Source of the DNA: a virus
Length of the DNA: 28,703 nt
Virus record (IMG/VR): IMGVR_UViG_3300020203_000073
Span: 1-28,703 of that record
Direction: 5' to 3' (one strand)
Part shown: one piece after another, positions 21,846-28,660 of the stretch
Position numbering within the stretch: the first letter of the stretch is position 1
Layout: every line of letters starts with the position of its first letter
Made by a program: the position numbers and the translations under genes
Notes under the pieces: generated by a model
The model's database searches: none
What the model saw: the letters and a program-made list of their open reading frames with translations, nothing else
Told to the model about the DNA's origin: nothing

Positions 21846-22304
21846 CTAACTCCGAATGAAGTAATTCATAAATCGCGCAAACTGGCAGGAAGCCCCGCCT
21901 AGTTCCATCGTTCCGTCATACAACTCGCCGCTGGCGTACACGAATTCCGTATACAGGATGGCGCGGTCATCAGTGGTCGTATACTTGCGATGCAGCAGCA
22001 CCTTAACGCGAGTGATCGCTCTCTCAATAAGGTCATAACCTTGAGGCTGGTAAAAATAGACCTCTGCCGTCTGCCGTTCCGAACCAACTACCGAAGGCTG
22101 GTAAACTGTGGAAGCCTGCCAACGGATAACGGCAAACGGCGAAATCCGCGTCTTGCTGGCCGATTTCGGCACGTTGCGCCACCCGTCGCCATCAATCGTT
22201 TCCGCTGCGTCCAACACCCCGCCCGGTAGGATAGCAAGCAAGCCAACCGTTGGCGTGGTATCGGATGCTAGGATCGCTTTGAAGGCTGCTCGCTGTGTTG
22301 CCAT
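21846..22304 (-). CDS. Tail terminator/completion protein
   Basis: The 152-residue protein (MATQRAAFKAILASDTTPTV ... ISPFAVIRWQAST ... VYFYQPQGYDLIERAITRVK) has the alpha-beta pattern of tail terminator proteins, with the typical central 'YDLIERAITRVKVLLH' helix. It is placed directly before the tube gene. Its ATG at 22304 follows its own leader module (22333-22442) and lies at the start of a transcription unit; the ribosome-binding site is weak (GGGAAAA). It would cap the tail tube and join it to the head. Confidence 0.75.
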   Translation of the reverse strand: MATQRAAFKAILASDTTPTVGLLAILPGGVLDAAETIDGDGWRNVPKSASKTRISPFAVIRWQASTVYQPSVVGSERQTAEVYFYQPQGYDLIERAITRVKVLLHRKYTTTDDRAILYTEFVYASGELYDGTMELGGASCQFARFMNYFIRS

Positions 22305-22332
22305 TGATTCGCTGTTTTCCCGGTAAACGTAA

Positions 22333-22399
22333 AACGCCGTAGAATGTTAGACACTCTACGGCGTTCTGTGGTTAAAAGTTTACGGCGCTCAAGGCGCTC
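22333..22399 (-). promoter_or_regulatory. Late leader module, copy 2 (before the tail terminator gene)
   Basis: On the minus strand: GAGCGCC (22399-22393), two bases, GAGCGCC (22390-22384) followed by GTA, an 18-nt gap, then the hairpin AACGCCGTAGAG ... CTACGGCGTT (22365-22333) with TTTACGTTTACC after it. The second heptamer plus GTA (GCGCCGTA) can pair with the hairpin's 3' arm TACGGCGT over 8 positions with one G-U pair. This would break the hairpin, giving a terminator/antiterminator choice. Confidence 0.85.
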
Positions 22400-22413
22400 A
22401 AGATTTAAGTATT

Positions 22414-22442
22414 ATGGTAGCACAAAAATTCTACCGTGACAA
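22414..22442 (-). promoter_or_regulatory. Late promoter, copy 2
   Basis: On the minus strand: -35 TTGTCA (22442-22437), 17-bp spacer, -10 TACCAT (22419-22414) with a TGC extension. The sequence TGTGCTANNATAATA is shared with copy 1. It starts immediately after the stop codon of the upstream gene (22453). Confidence 0.7.
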
Positions 22443-22452
22443 CTATTTTACT

Positions 22453-22809
22453 TTAACGGAATATGCCGTCCAACATTTGCTTAATCGCGGGTAGGTGGCC
22501 TTCGATTGAAGGCCATAAAATTTGATAAGCGCCGCCATGACTGACTTCAAGGTAAATCCCGTATTCAACTCCGTGAGACAAGTACAAAACTACCGTATTC
22601 TGCGAAAGGTCGGCCACGTAACTTGTGAGTGTCTGTCTTGCATTCCCGGTTTGGTCTTCCCAGCTTGCGTTTTCTTTCGCATACGTTTCCAGCACCCCGC
22701 TAAAGTACACGGCAACCTGATTCACTGCATACCGTGTCCGGTTCTCGTATTCAGTCATCGCGCTGAGGATACCGTCTACACCCGCCCATCGCGTCGTGTT
22801 TGCTGACAT
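22453..22809 (-). CDS. HK97 gp10-like head-tail/neck protein
   Basis: The 118-residue protein has the pattern of the HK97 gp10 family: an N-terminal helix (NQVAVYFSGVLETYAKENAS), then NARQTLTSYVADL and the beta stretch VVLYLSHGVEYGIYLEVSHG followed by AYQILWPSIEGHLP. Members act in head-tail joining or tail completion. It overlaps the previous gene at 22809 by one base (TGATG) and is the last gene before a new promoter/leader module. The match is by sequence pattern and position. Confidence 0.8.
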   Translation of the reverse strand: MSANTTRWAGVDGILSAMTEYENRTRYAVNQVAVYFSGVLETYAKENASWEDQTGNARQTLTSYVADLSQNTVVLYLSHGVEYGIYLEVSHGGAYQILWPSIEGHLPAIKQMLDGIFR

Positions 22810-23192
22810 CAGCTATCCATGCTTTCGGCTTTCGCTTGCATCCCGCCGGGAACGTGCTGCACGTTGACGACGCGGTAGATTTGACCACCGTAATCAAAGC
22901 GGTCATCTCTTTGCAGGTTGGTATCTAGAATATCATCATCCCCGTGTCCTCGCACACCGAAGACCATCGCCATCTGTTTACCGGATGACCCGGCGTAGCC
23001 TTTGGCTTCCTGTCCGCCGCTATCAGGTTCTACGCGGACGGTTTGCGCGGTGAGTAAGACTTGGTTTCGGTCAACGATGATGGATGCGGGAGTGCGTTGG
23101 ATGAGCGCCCAGACACGGGCGGCGCGGCGTTCATTACTAATCGTATCCTCACCGCCGTTAAGCCAATTTCCGTAGCTAATATCTTGGCTCAT
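22809..23192 (-). CDS. Head-tail connector/head closure protein
   Basis: This 127-residue beta-rich protein (RTPASIIVDRNQVLLTAQTV, QMAMVFGVRGHGDDDILDTN, FDYGGQIYRVVNVQHVPGGM) has the look of head closure (SPP1 gp16-like) proteins, which often contain a 'G..YRV..V....G' end. Its position between the adaptor and the gp10-like gene fits. The ATG at 23192 overlaps the previous stop (ATGA). The assignment is based on gene order and the short motif. Confidence 0.7.
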   Translation of the reverse strand: MSQDISYGNWLNGGEDTISNERRAARVWALIQRTPASIIVDRNQVLLTAQTVRVEPDSGGQEAKGYAGSSGKQMAMVFGVRGHGDDDILDTNLQRDDRFDYGGQIYRVVNVQHVPGGMQAKAESMDS

Positions 23193-23458
23193 GCGCCCAC
23201 CCGAAACCTTTCGAGAGCATCTTGGGTGGATTTAACGAATGCTAGGGCGATTTGCTGTTTACCGTATGAGGTATCAGGTAGCGTAACATTTACCGCAACG
23301 GTCACGGTAATTAGAGCGGTGTTATCGGGCGCATCCGAAACCGTAACCTCTTGAACCAGCGCTACCGGAAAGGCATCAGCGGCATGATGTCCGCCTATGA
23401 TAAACATTTTCCCGCCGTCTACAATCCCGCCATTGGCAAAGCGTTTTGAGTCGTTCAT
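23189..23458 (-). CDS. Hypothetical head-tail region protein (89 aa)
   Basis: Start ATG 23458 was chosen because GGGAGAG lies 4-10 nt upstream; the longer open frame to 23680 covers the neighbour gene out of frame and has no support. The product (MNDSKRFANGGIVDGGKMFI ... LITVTVAVNVTLPDTSYGKQ ... FVKSTQDALERFRVGA) is beta then helical and has no recognised family. It is coupled to the connector gene by a 4-nt overlap, so a virion or head-tail joining role is likely. Confidence 0.68.
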   Translation of the reverse strand: MNDSKRFANGGIVDGGKMFIIGGHHAADAFPVALVQEVTVSDAPDNTALITVTVAVNVTLPDTSYGKQQIALAFVKSTQDALERFRVGA

Positions 23459-23468
23459 TTTCTCTCCC

Positions 23469-23843
23469 TCATGCATCAGGCCATTCTCTACGTTTACGTG
23501 GTCGCCCACCCGCCAACGCGCCCCAGCGCACGGACGAACTCGCATCCGCGACTGCCATATCCAGTTCGCCTGCATACGTGGATTCCAGTTTACTGAGGTT
23601 AGCGAACACTTGGGATAATTTTTCACTCGCATCATTCTGGTCGTAATCAACATCCTTGACTGCCAGCGCCCGAAGGTCACGGATAGCCAGTATGCGGACG
23701 CAAGCCTCTATCGCGGATGTATTCCCGCTGTATTTGCCGTTGGCCTGTACATAGTAATCGTCAATGACATCCGCAGGCATATTCGCGCCCGTTGCGCCAA
23801 CGTTCCTACGCAGTCGGTTACGCTGTAATTCGGTGGGTGCCAC
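23469..23843 (-). CDS. Head-tail adaptor (HK97 gp6-like)
   Basis: This 124-residue helical protein (NMPADVIDDYYVQANGKYSG, AIEACVRILAIRDLRALA, ASEKLSQVFANLSKLE) has the all-helical layout of adaptor proteins that attach below the portal. It begins with GTG 23843, which has AGGAGG 6 nt upstream. That ribosome-binding site lies inside the end of the glycosyltransferase gene, with an overlap of 26 nt. The basic C-terminus (GGRPRKRREWPDA) is notable. The gp6-like name is inferred from pattern and location. Confidence 0.72.
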   Translation of the reverse strand: MAPTELQRNRLRRNVGATGANMPADVIDDYYVQANGKYSGNTSAIEACVRILAIRDLRALAVKDVDYDQNDASEKLSQVFANLSKLESTYAGELDMAVADASSSVRWGALAGGRPRKRREWPDA

Positions 23844-24837
23844 GACTTACCTCCTTGACGTGCTGCCAGACGGCGCAAACGCTATCTGTGAACTGTTTCC
23901 ACGAATACCGTGCGCTGGCATACAACGCCTTATCATGCGCTTCCTCAAGATAGCGCTGGCGGTGATCTACGAAGTCGGTCATCTGGGTTGCCATATCGTC
24001 AACGTCTGCTTTGCCCCATTCGCCTAACCCGCGCAGCGCGGCGTTGTCAGACCAAGCGCTTTCCATCGTTGATGTGAGCGGATAACCCCATAGCCCCAAG
24101 TCATCAGTCGTCCCGCCCCAATCAAGGGCAAAAGCAGGCGCACCAGTTGCGGCAAACTCACGCGGCGGCAGCCCGAAACCCTCACGTCCGGCAAAGAACA
24201 TCGCATCACATTGGGCGTACAGCATTGCCATTTGCGTATTTGTCATATCGGATTCAAGCACTTCAATGTTGGGGTTGGTAATCCGAATAGGGAATCGTCG
24301 CGCCTTCATCGTCAACTGGACATGCTTTGAATCGCCAAATGCCCGTTGAAAGGCATACGCGACCTCATGCGACCCCTTCCGATACCCGCGATCTGCAATC
24401 GTCAGCAGGCGCACGGGGGAACGGTCAACGGGTCGCCGTGTGTACTGGAACTCGTCACTCACACCCAGCGGGATAACGTACAAAGGCGCTGTCACCCCGT
24501 TATCGCGGAATACGTCAACGAGGAAACGAGCAGGCAAGATAACGGCATCAAAGGTATTGAGGATGGCAGCCCATTCGGGCGGAAGCTGGGTAGACTCCCA
24601 CATGGTTATTGCAATCTTCACTCCCGCTTGCATCCACCACCCGTACCCCTTAAAATTGGTAGGCCAGCCCATCAAAATCCCCCCCATAGCGGGTTTGATA
24701 TACACATCGCTGGCATCACCCATCCGGTTAACATGCACACCGGAAACAACAAGCCGGCTTGCCAGTTCGCAAGCTAGTCTACCATAGCTATCAGCAGGCG
24801 ACCAGTTAGGCGCGGCGAGGTTGATAATGTCGTTCAT
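23818..24837 (-). CDS. GT-B-type glycosyltransferase embedded in the head gene cluster
   Basis: A 339-residue glycosyltransferase of the GT1/GT4 type. The N-terminal half has MWESTQLPPEWAAILNTFDA followed by VILPARFLVDVF and YVIPLGV, the usual hinge region of this fold. The C-terminal half has RLLTIADRGYRKGSHEVAYA, IEVLESDMTNTQMAMLYAQC and EGFGLPPREFAATGAP, where two Glu spaced by seven residues (near 219 and 227) bind the donor sugar nucleotide. It would transfer a sugar to a virion protein, host surface or nucleic acid. ATG 24837 has AAGGGG upstream; a TTG at 24855 is less likely. It lies between the capsid gene and the adaptor, which is unusual, and a stable hairpin separates it from the capsid gene. 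Confidence 0.85.
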   Translation of the reverse strand: MNDIINLAAPNWSPADSYGRLACELASRLVVSGVHVNRMGDASDVYIKPAMGGILMGWPTNFKGYGWWMQAGVKIAITMWESTQLPPEWAAILNTFDAVILPARFLVDVFRDNGVTAPLYVIPLGVSDEFQYTRRPVDRSPVRLLTIADRGYRKGSHEVAYAFQRAFGDSKHVQLTMKARRFPIRITNPNIEVLESDMTNTQMAMLYAQCDAMFFAGREGFGLPPREFAATGAPAFALDWGGTTDDLGLWGYPLTSTMESAWSDNAALRGLGEWGKADVDDMATQMTDFVDHRQRYLEEAHDKALYASARYSWKQFTDSVCAVWQHVKEVSRGTHRITA

Positions 24838-24856
24838 GCTTGACCCCTTATGCAAT

Positions 24857-24888
24857 ACAGGGGTTTAAGCCAAAGCCTAAACCCCTGT
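24857..24888 (-). terminator. Strong hairpin after the major capsid gene
   Basis: ACAGGGGTTTA (24857-24867) pairs perfectly with TAAACCCCTGT (24878-24888), 11 bp with a 10-nt loop. No T-run follows on the minus strand, so it probably slows or trims rather than fully stops transcription. It lies between the capsid gene stop (24913) and the glycosyltransferase start (24837), and could lower expression of later genes or protect the capsid mRNA 3' end. Confidence 0.65.
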
Positions 24889-24912
24889 AGGAAATGACAA
24901 TGAGCGACCCTA

Positions 24913-25935
24913 TTAAGACGCGGGTAGGGCAATTTTCTGAACGGCGCGAAGCGGGTTCGCATAAACGCCACGAATAAGCGACCAGACCGTTTGGTCTTTG
25001 ATGAAGCGTGACACATCGGCGTTGCCTTCATCCGTGTGCAGGTCACTTTTCAGGATGCTTTGGAAATCGGAGTCCCGGTTTGCCAGCGAAATCAGGAAGG
25101 CGGTGTTTGCAGGGACACCCGCATACGTGGTGACTTTTGCGCCACGTTTACCCGTCCAACCCTTGTACACGATCACTTTAGAAATCATGTCAATTGCGCC
25201 GGACTGGTTCTCAAAGTTCTGTTGAGGGACGCGGCTTAACGCACGTTCAATACGGAAGCGCGAGCCGCTGCCCACTAGTAGTACGTAGGGACCATAGCGC
25301 GGATTAGCCGTGTCGGTTTCGGCTTCTACAATCGCGTCTTCCAGTGTACGGATCGTTTTCTCAATAACACCCGTGCCGTCGGCGCTGGCAGCAACTGAGT
25401 TAGTGGCGGGATAGACAAAATTGATGATCGGGTCAATATGGATAGCGTTCATTTTCGCGCTAAACGCCCGGCCTGCTGCACGTTCAATCAGGGGCATAAA
25501 GTTGACCTGATTATAGATGAGTACGTCTTCCGAATACTCAAGGCCAAACGCATACCGTTTCATGGGAATAGTGAAATTGCTAGACAAGACAGAGGCAAAC
25601 TTGACCTCGCCACCTTCCAACACTTCATCAACAACTACGCCGCCCGGTCCCATTTCGAGGACAGAAACATTCTTCGGCGCATCCGGCATGGGGATGTCGG
25701 TGTAGATGTCACGCCAGATTTCCGGCTCTTCTTCGCGTCCCGCAAAGACTTCGTAGCGCTGACGGATAAAATGGGCAGCGGGAAAGTCACCCGTGCCGAC
25801 AAATTCCAGAATGGGGGTGCCTTCGGAGTTCCGATTCCCACTCATTTTTATATGCTCAGCCAATTTCACGCCTTCTGCAAAGGAAGCATAAGCGCTGCTT
25901 TTTGCCCGGCTTTCGCTTGAAATAAATTCAACCAT
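24913..25935 (-). CDS. Major capsid protein (HK97 fold)
   Basis: The 340-residue protein starts at ATG 25935 (MVEFISSESRAKSSAYASFA), with an upstream GGAGG in the end of the decoration gene. An N-terminal helical arm is followed by an E-loop-like strand region and the P-domain pattern (RRYEVF-type, with FNPLIE-like FMPLIERAAG, and FSAKMNAIHIDPIINFVYPA). The A-domain-like end (VYKGWTGKRGAKVTTYAGVP, ANTAFLIS) is typical of major capsid proteins. It follows the protease-scaffold and decoration genes, the normal order. It should be the most abundant virion protein. No cleavage site could be predicted. Confidence 0.83.
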   Translation of the reverse strand: MVEFISSESRAKSSAYASFAEGVKLAEHIKMSGNRNSEGTPILEFVGTGDFPAAHFIRQRYEVFAGREEEPEIWRDIYTDIPMPDAPKNVSVLEMGPGGVVVDEVLEGGEVKFASVLSSNFTIPMKRYAFGLEYSEDVLIYNQVNFMPLIERAAGRAFSAKMNAIHIDPIINFVYPATNSVAASADGTGVIEKTIRTLEDAIVEAETDTANPRYGPYVLLVGSGSRFRIERALSRVPQQNFENQSGAIDMISKVIVYKGWTGKRGAKVTTYAGVPANTAFLISLANRDSDFQSILKSDLHTDEGNADVSRFIKDQTVWSLIRGVYANPLRAVQKIALPAS

Positions 25936-25940
25936 GATGA

Positions 25941-26324
25941 TTACACGCCCTCCGGCAGTAAAATGCCCGTCACAAGTAATTTTCCAGAAAAGCTCACCGT
26001 GTCGCCTGCCGCCGTTGCCTTGCATAGCGCTTTTTTACCAGCACCGCTTGTAGTGCTGTAAGCAGCGTCAGGGACGTTATTGGTCGGGGCGCTTGCCAGC
26101 GTTACGTAAATGGTGTCGCCTTTGATGACGGTTAACGCTGTTGGAAACAGGAATTGGTGTTCGCGGCGATCAATCGTTACCGCAATCGTTTCGCCTGAAT
26201 TACCAGAACCTTCCGCCAGTCCTAGCCAGCCTTCGCCGTAAATAGGTTCGCCGTTCCCTGGGACCGTTGCTACAAGGGTTACGTTGACGGCTCTTCCGTC
26301 GCTTTCAAAATATGAAGGTGCCAT
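25941..26324 (-). CDS. Capsid decoration (cement) protein, DUF2190-like
   Basis: The 127-residue beta-rich protein (VNVTLVATVPGNGEPIYGEG, GETIAVTIDRREHQFLFPTA, VIKGDTIYVTLASAPTNNVP, FSGKLLVTGILLPEGV) has the repeated strand pattern and 'GD-x-V/I-Y' motif of DUF2190/capsid cement proteins. It lies between protease-scaffold and major capsid genes, where such proteins are typical. The start ATG 26324 is 3 nt after the previous stop and uses AGAGGAG in the end of that gene. It would bind the capsid surface and stabilise it. Confidence 0.8.
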   Translation of the reverse strand: MAPSYFESDGRAVNVTLVATVPGNGEPIYGEGWLGLAEGSGNSGETIAVTIDRREHQFLFPTALTVIKGDTIYVTLASAPTNNVPDAAYSTTSGAGKKALCKATAAGDTVSFSGKLLVTGILLPEGV

Positions 26325-26327
26325 GTG

Positions 26328-26822
26328 TTACTTCTCCTCTGGGATGGAGACGTAGGCTTTCCAGCCCTCGCCTAATGTATTGTTCGGATTCTTTGGGTTG
26401 CGCTGTGAAACAGGTCCCATTTCGGCGGCGACTGCGGCCTTCAACAGCGCCTTGATTGACGGGCGATCCACAACCGATTGCACGGCTGCCTTCACCTGTG
26501 CGCTGGTTGTTGGCTTCTGCATATCTACCAGTTCACGGACGACGGGCTGCACGTCAACAAGTTTCACCGCTTCCGCGATTTCAGCCACGATTGCAGTTTC
26601 CAGTAAACGGGTATTCTCTTCACCCATTTCTTTGACCGCTTCCACGATTCCGGCTTCCTTACCAACCAGATCACCGATAGCGGCGAACTCTGTCAATTTG
26701 GAGGCAGTGGCAACGGCGGCGGTTTCCAGTTCACTCACTTTTGCTTGAAGCTGCTCAGTGAGCGTCTTCAAGGTGTCGCGTTCAACGGTAATTTCCGTGA
26801 GCGCTTTATTTTCATCGGCCAT
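26328..26822 (-). CDS. Nested in-frame scaffold protein (internal start)
   Basis: Inside the protease-scaffold gene, ATG 26822 (M529, MADENKALTEITVERDT) follows a very good ribosome-binding site, GAGGAG, at 7 nt distance. Translation from here would give a 164-residue scaffold alone, in the same frame and with the same stop. Many phages make such a nested scaffold (the lambda C/Nu3 design), which supplies extra scaffold compared with protease. The helical segment and the C-terminal VSIPEEK would be shared. The site is visible directly; its use is an inference. Confidence 0.65.
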   Translation of the reverse strand: MADENKALTEITVERDTLKTLTEQLQAKVSELETAAVATASKLTEFAAIGDLVGKEAGIVEAVKEMGEENTRLLETAIVAEIAEAVKLVDVQPVVRELVDMQKPTTSAQVKAAVQSVVDRPSIKALLKAAVAAEMGPVSQRNPKNPNNTLGEGWKAYVSIPEEK

Positions 26823-28406
26823 AACGGTCTCCTCTAACTTATTTGGTGTTAACATTTCGCTTGTTGGCATAGGAACGGTACTCATGTCCGGTATTCCCAC
26901 TCGTGCCGGATCAGCTAGATCAATACTAATCAGCCGATAATCTACGATTTCGCCAGCGTCTTCCGTTGGTTTATCCGCAAAAATCGACGTGCCAACGGCA
27001 GACTCTAACGCAGAGGACATTTCTACTAAGATTTCCGCGTCCGCTGTAAGCGCAAGCATTTTAGCCCACGCCGTTTTCGTGAGAGGGTTGTAAACTGCCG
27101 CAATCCATTTCACGGCAGGCAGTTCATACTTCGTGCTAAGTTCGTCCTCGCGCAGATGTCCCCAGCGTCCGCCGGGTCGGTTGGTGTTGACTTGGCGCAC
27201 CAGCGACTCCACGCTCCGCTCACTGTATACGCGCCCGTTGCGGCTCGTTGTCACCTTGCCAATTGGCCGGGTATCAAAGACAAGCTGCGACGGGTCGGGG
27301 TTGCCACTGGTATCCATTTTCTTGAGCGATTTCGCCAGCGCTGCAAGGTTGATACTTCTGGGCAGCGGAATGTCCGGCGCGTCACCCGGCTTCACCATCT
27401 CCACCATCTCGAACATCAATTCGGCTTGCGCGCTCTGCTCAGCAACTACGCTTCCTACCGTCGCCATCTCCTGCACTGGAACCTCTTTGCGTAGTTCCCA
27501 TGTTTGCAAGTTAACGTAATCGTCCGCTGTAAGCGCAAACTTGTTGACTTCTAAGTGAACGGCATACGGTAGTGAAATGTAATTGCTAGACATCGATTCG
27601 CTGTCGTCGTCATGGCGCGTTTGCGGCGGTGGATAGGCTAATGTGATATGAGGCCGCCACGCACCCGGATAACTGTACGCGGATACCTTCATCCCCATTG
27701 CTGCCAGTTTCCAGTACAGGTCGCTTTGCAGATAGACAAGATGCGCGCAGGACTCGATGGAGAGCGCCAGCGCGGGGTTTTCCAGCGTTCCGAATGTGGT
27801 CATCCCCCACGCGCCCACCCCAAACAGCGGTAAGTGATCGGGGGTTGGCATCAGTGCGATGTCGGTTTCGCTGCCTGTTTCCAAGTAGACAAGGGTGATA
27901 TGGAAGAATGCCGGGTCAATAAATTCCGTGCCTTCAGGAAGCGCACGGCGTAGGTAATTTTGCAGTTCAACTAAAGTCGGGTGGTTCGGTAGTGGGATGT
28001 TGAAATACAAGCCGCTGAATTCGCGCTCGTAACCCCCATACGTAAGCGGCATTTCCTGCAATTCCGTCACCTCCTTTGGTGTGTAGTTCCAGAGGCGCAG
28101 CGACGGCAACCCCTTAGCGATGAGGCGCGGCGTCCGCACGAATTCGCCGCCGTTGCCCTTGCGCCACATGCGGACTTTCGCGCCCGGTTTCTTCGCATTG
28201 GTTTTCAGCGTTTTCCCGTCATCAAGTTCCAGCGTGCCGTCATCGTGAACAGATTCGATTTGCCCGTATGCCCACGACCCGCGATAAGGCCAGCGCACGA
28301 AGACACCGCTGGCAGCTTCCGTTATCTGTTCAATCAAAAGCAACGGAACAGGTGTTCCGTTTTCGGTAGGCTGGATTTCAGAAGTCGTGCTATCGGTTTG
28401 TGGCAT
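26328..28406 (-). CDS. Fusion: 2H phosphoesterase + prohead protease + scaffold
   Basis: The 692-residue protein holds several parts. Residues 30-95 form a small beta-barrel (GVFVRWPYRGSWAYGQIESV, DGTLELDDGKTL). Residues about 130-305 resemble the 2H phosphoesterase (2'-5' RNA ligase-like) fold, with FHITLVYL (His 169, Thr 171) and PHITLAYP (His 253, Thr 255) as the paired HxT motifs. Residues about 375-515 resemble a prohead protease (GRVYSERSV, GGRWGHLRED with His 417, AVGTSIFA with Ser 474). Residues 530-692 are a helical scaffold (ALTEITVERDTLKTLTEQLQ). It leads the late block. ATG 28406 has GGCGGG upstream. A second start lies at 26822. Domain limits and the catalytic Ser/His are my reading and need structural support. 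Confidence 0.75.
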   Translation of the reverse strand: MPQTDSTTSEIQPTENGTPVPLLLIEQITEAASGVFVRWPYRGSWAYGQIESVHDDGTLELDDGKTLKTNAKKPGAKVRMWRKGNGGEFVRTPRLIAKGLPSLRLWNYTPKEVTELQEMPLTYGGYEREFSGLYFNIPLPNHPTLVELQNYLRRALPEGTEFIDPAFFHITLVYLETGSETDIALMPTPDHLPLFGVGAWGMTTFGTLENPALALSIESCAHLVYLQSDLYWKLAAMGMKVSAYSYPGAWRPHITLAYPPPQTRHDDDSESMSSNYISLPYAVHLEVNKFALTADDYVNLQTWELRKEVPVQEMATVGSVVAEQSAQAELMFEMVEMVKPGDAPDIPLPRSINLAALAKSLKKMDTSGNPDPSQLVFDTRPIGKVTTSRNGRVYSERSVESLVRQVNTNRPGGRWGHLREDELSTKYELPAVKWIAAVYNPLTKTAWAKMLALTADAEILVEMSSALESAVGTSIFADKPTEDAGEIVDYRLISIDLADPARVGIPDMSTVPMPTSEMLTPNKLEETVMADENKALTEITVERDTLKTLTEQLQAKVSELETAAVATASKLTEFAAIGDLVGKEAGIVEAVKEMGEENTRLLETAIVAEIAEAVKLVDVQPVVRELVDMQKPTTSAQVKAAVQSVVDRPSIKALLKAAVAAEMGPVSQRNPKNPNNTLGEGWKAYVSIPEEK

Positions 28407-28424
28407 GGAGTCCCGCCAATAAAA

Positions 28425-28492
28425 AACGCCGCAGAATGTGTTAGACACTCTACGGCGTTCTCGTAATCGGTATACGGCGCTCTGGGGCGCTC
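28425..28492 (-). promoter_or_regulatory. Late leader module, copy 3 (before the protease-scaffold gene)
   Basis: On the minus strand: GAGCGCC (28492-28486), three bases, GAGCGCC (28482-28476) followed by GTA, a 16-nt gap, then the hairpin AACGCCGTAGAG ... CTGCGGCGTT (28459-28425), then TTTTTATTGGCGGG and the ATG at 28406. The GCGCCGTA can pair with the hairpin's 3' arm TGCGGCGT. The same arrangement occurs in copies 1 and 2. Confidence 0.85.
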
Positions 28493-28511
28493 ATAATTAA
28501 TGAATGCCTTT

Positions 28512-28540
28512 ATTTTAATGGTAGAACATTTGTTTGTCAA
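28512..28540 (-). promoter_or_regulatory. Main late promoter
   Basis: On the minus strand: consensus -35 TTGACA (28540-28535), 17-bp spacer, -10 TAAAAT (28517-28512). It drives the head/tail block through leader module copy 3. It diverges from the plus-strand promoter at 28589, about 50 bp away, so both may be controlled together. Confidence 0.85.
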
Positions 28541-28588
28541 CCTTAATTCAAAATCCCGTAAACGTTAACGGATTGCAGAAGTTGTCTA

Positions 28589-28617
28589 TTGACAATATAC
28601 ATATTTTGGTTTATACT
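28589..28617 (+). promoter_or_regulatory. Promoter of the gene at 28661 (repeated module E, second copy)
   Basis: Consensus -35 TTGACA (28589-28594), 17-bp spacer, -10 TATACT (28612-28617). The 56-bp block 28586-28641 is identical to 7988-8043 except for one base next to the -35. The leader then continues to the start codon at 28661. Confidence 0.88.
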
Positions 28618-28660
28618 TATTTTTATAGCTTAGATAAACACGCAAACGGAGAAATAAAAA

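Noticed and set aside
23459-23680. N-terminal extension of the 23189 gene up to 23680
   Set aside because: The extension covers the adaptor gene in another frame, is Arg/Trp/Met-rich, and a good ribosome-binding site precedes ATG 23458.
24834-25046. 70-codon minus-strand frame across the capsid gene end
   Set aside because: It is a shadow of the capsid gene in another frame and crosses the hairpin 24857-24888.
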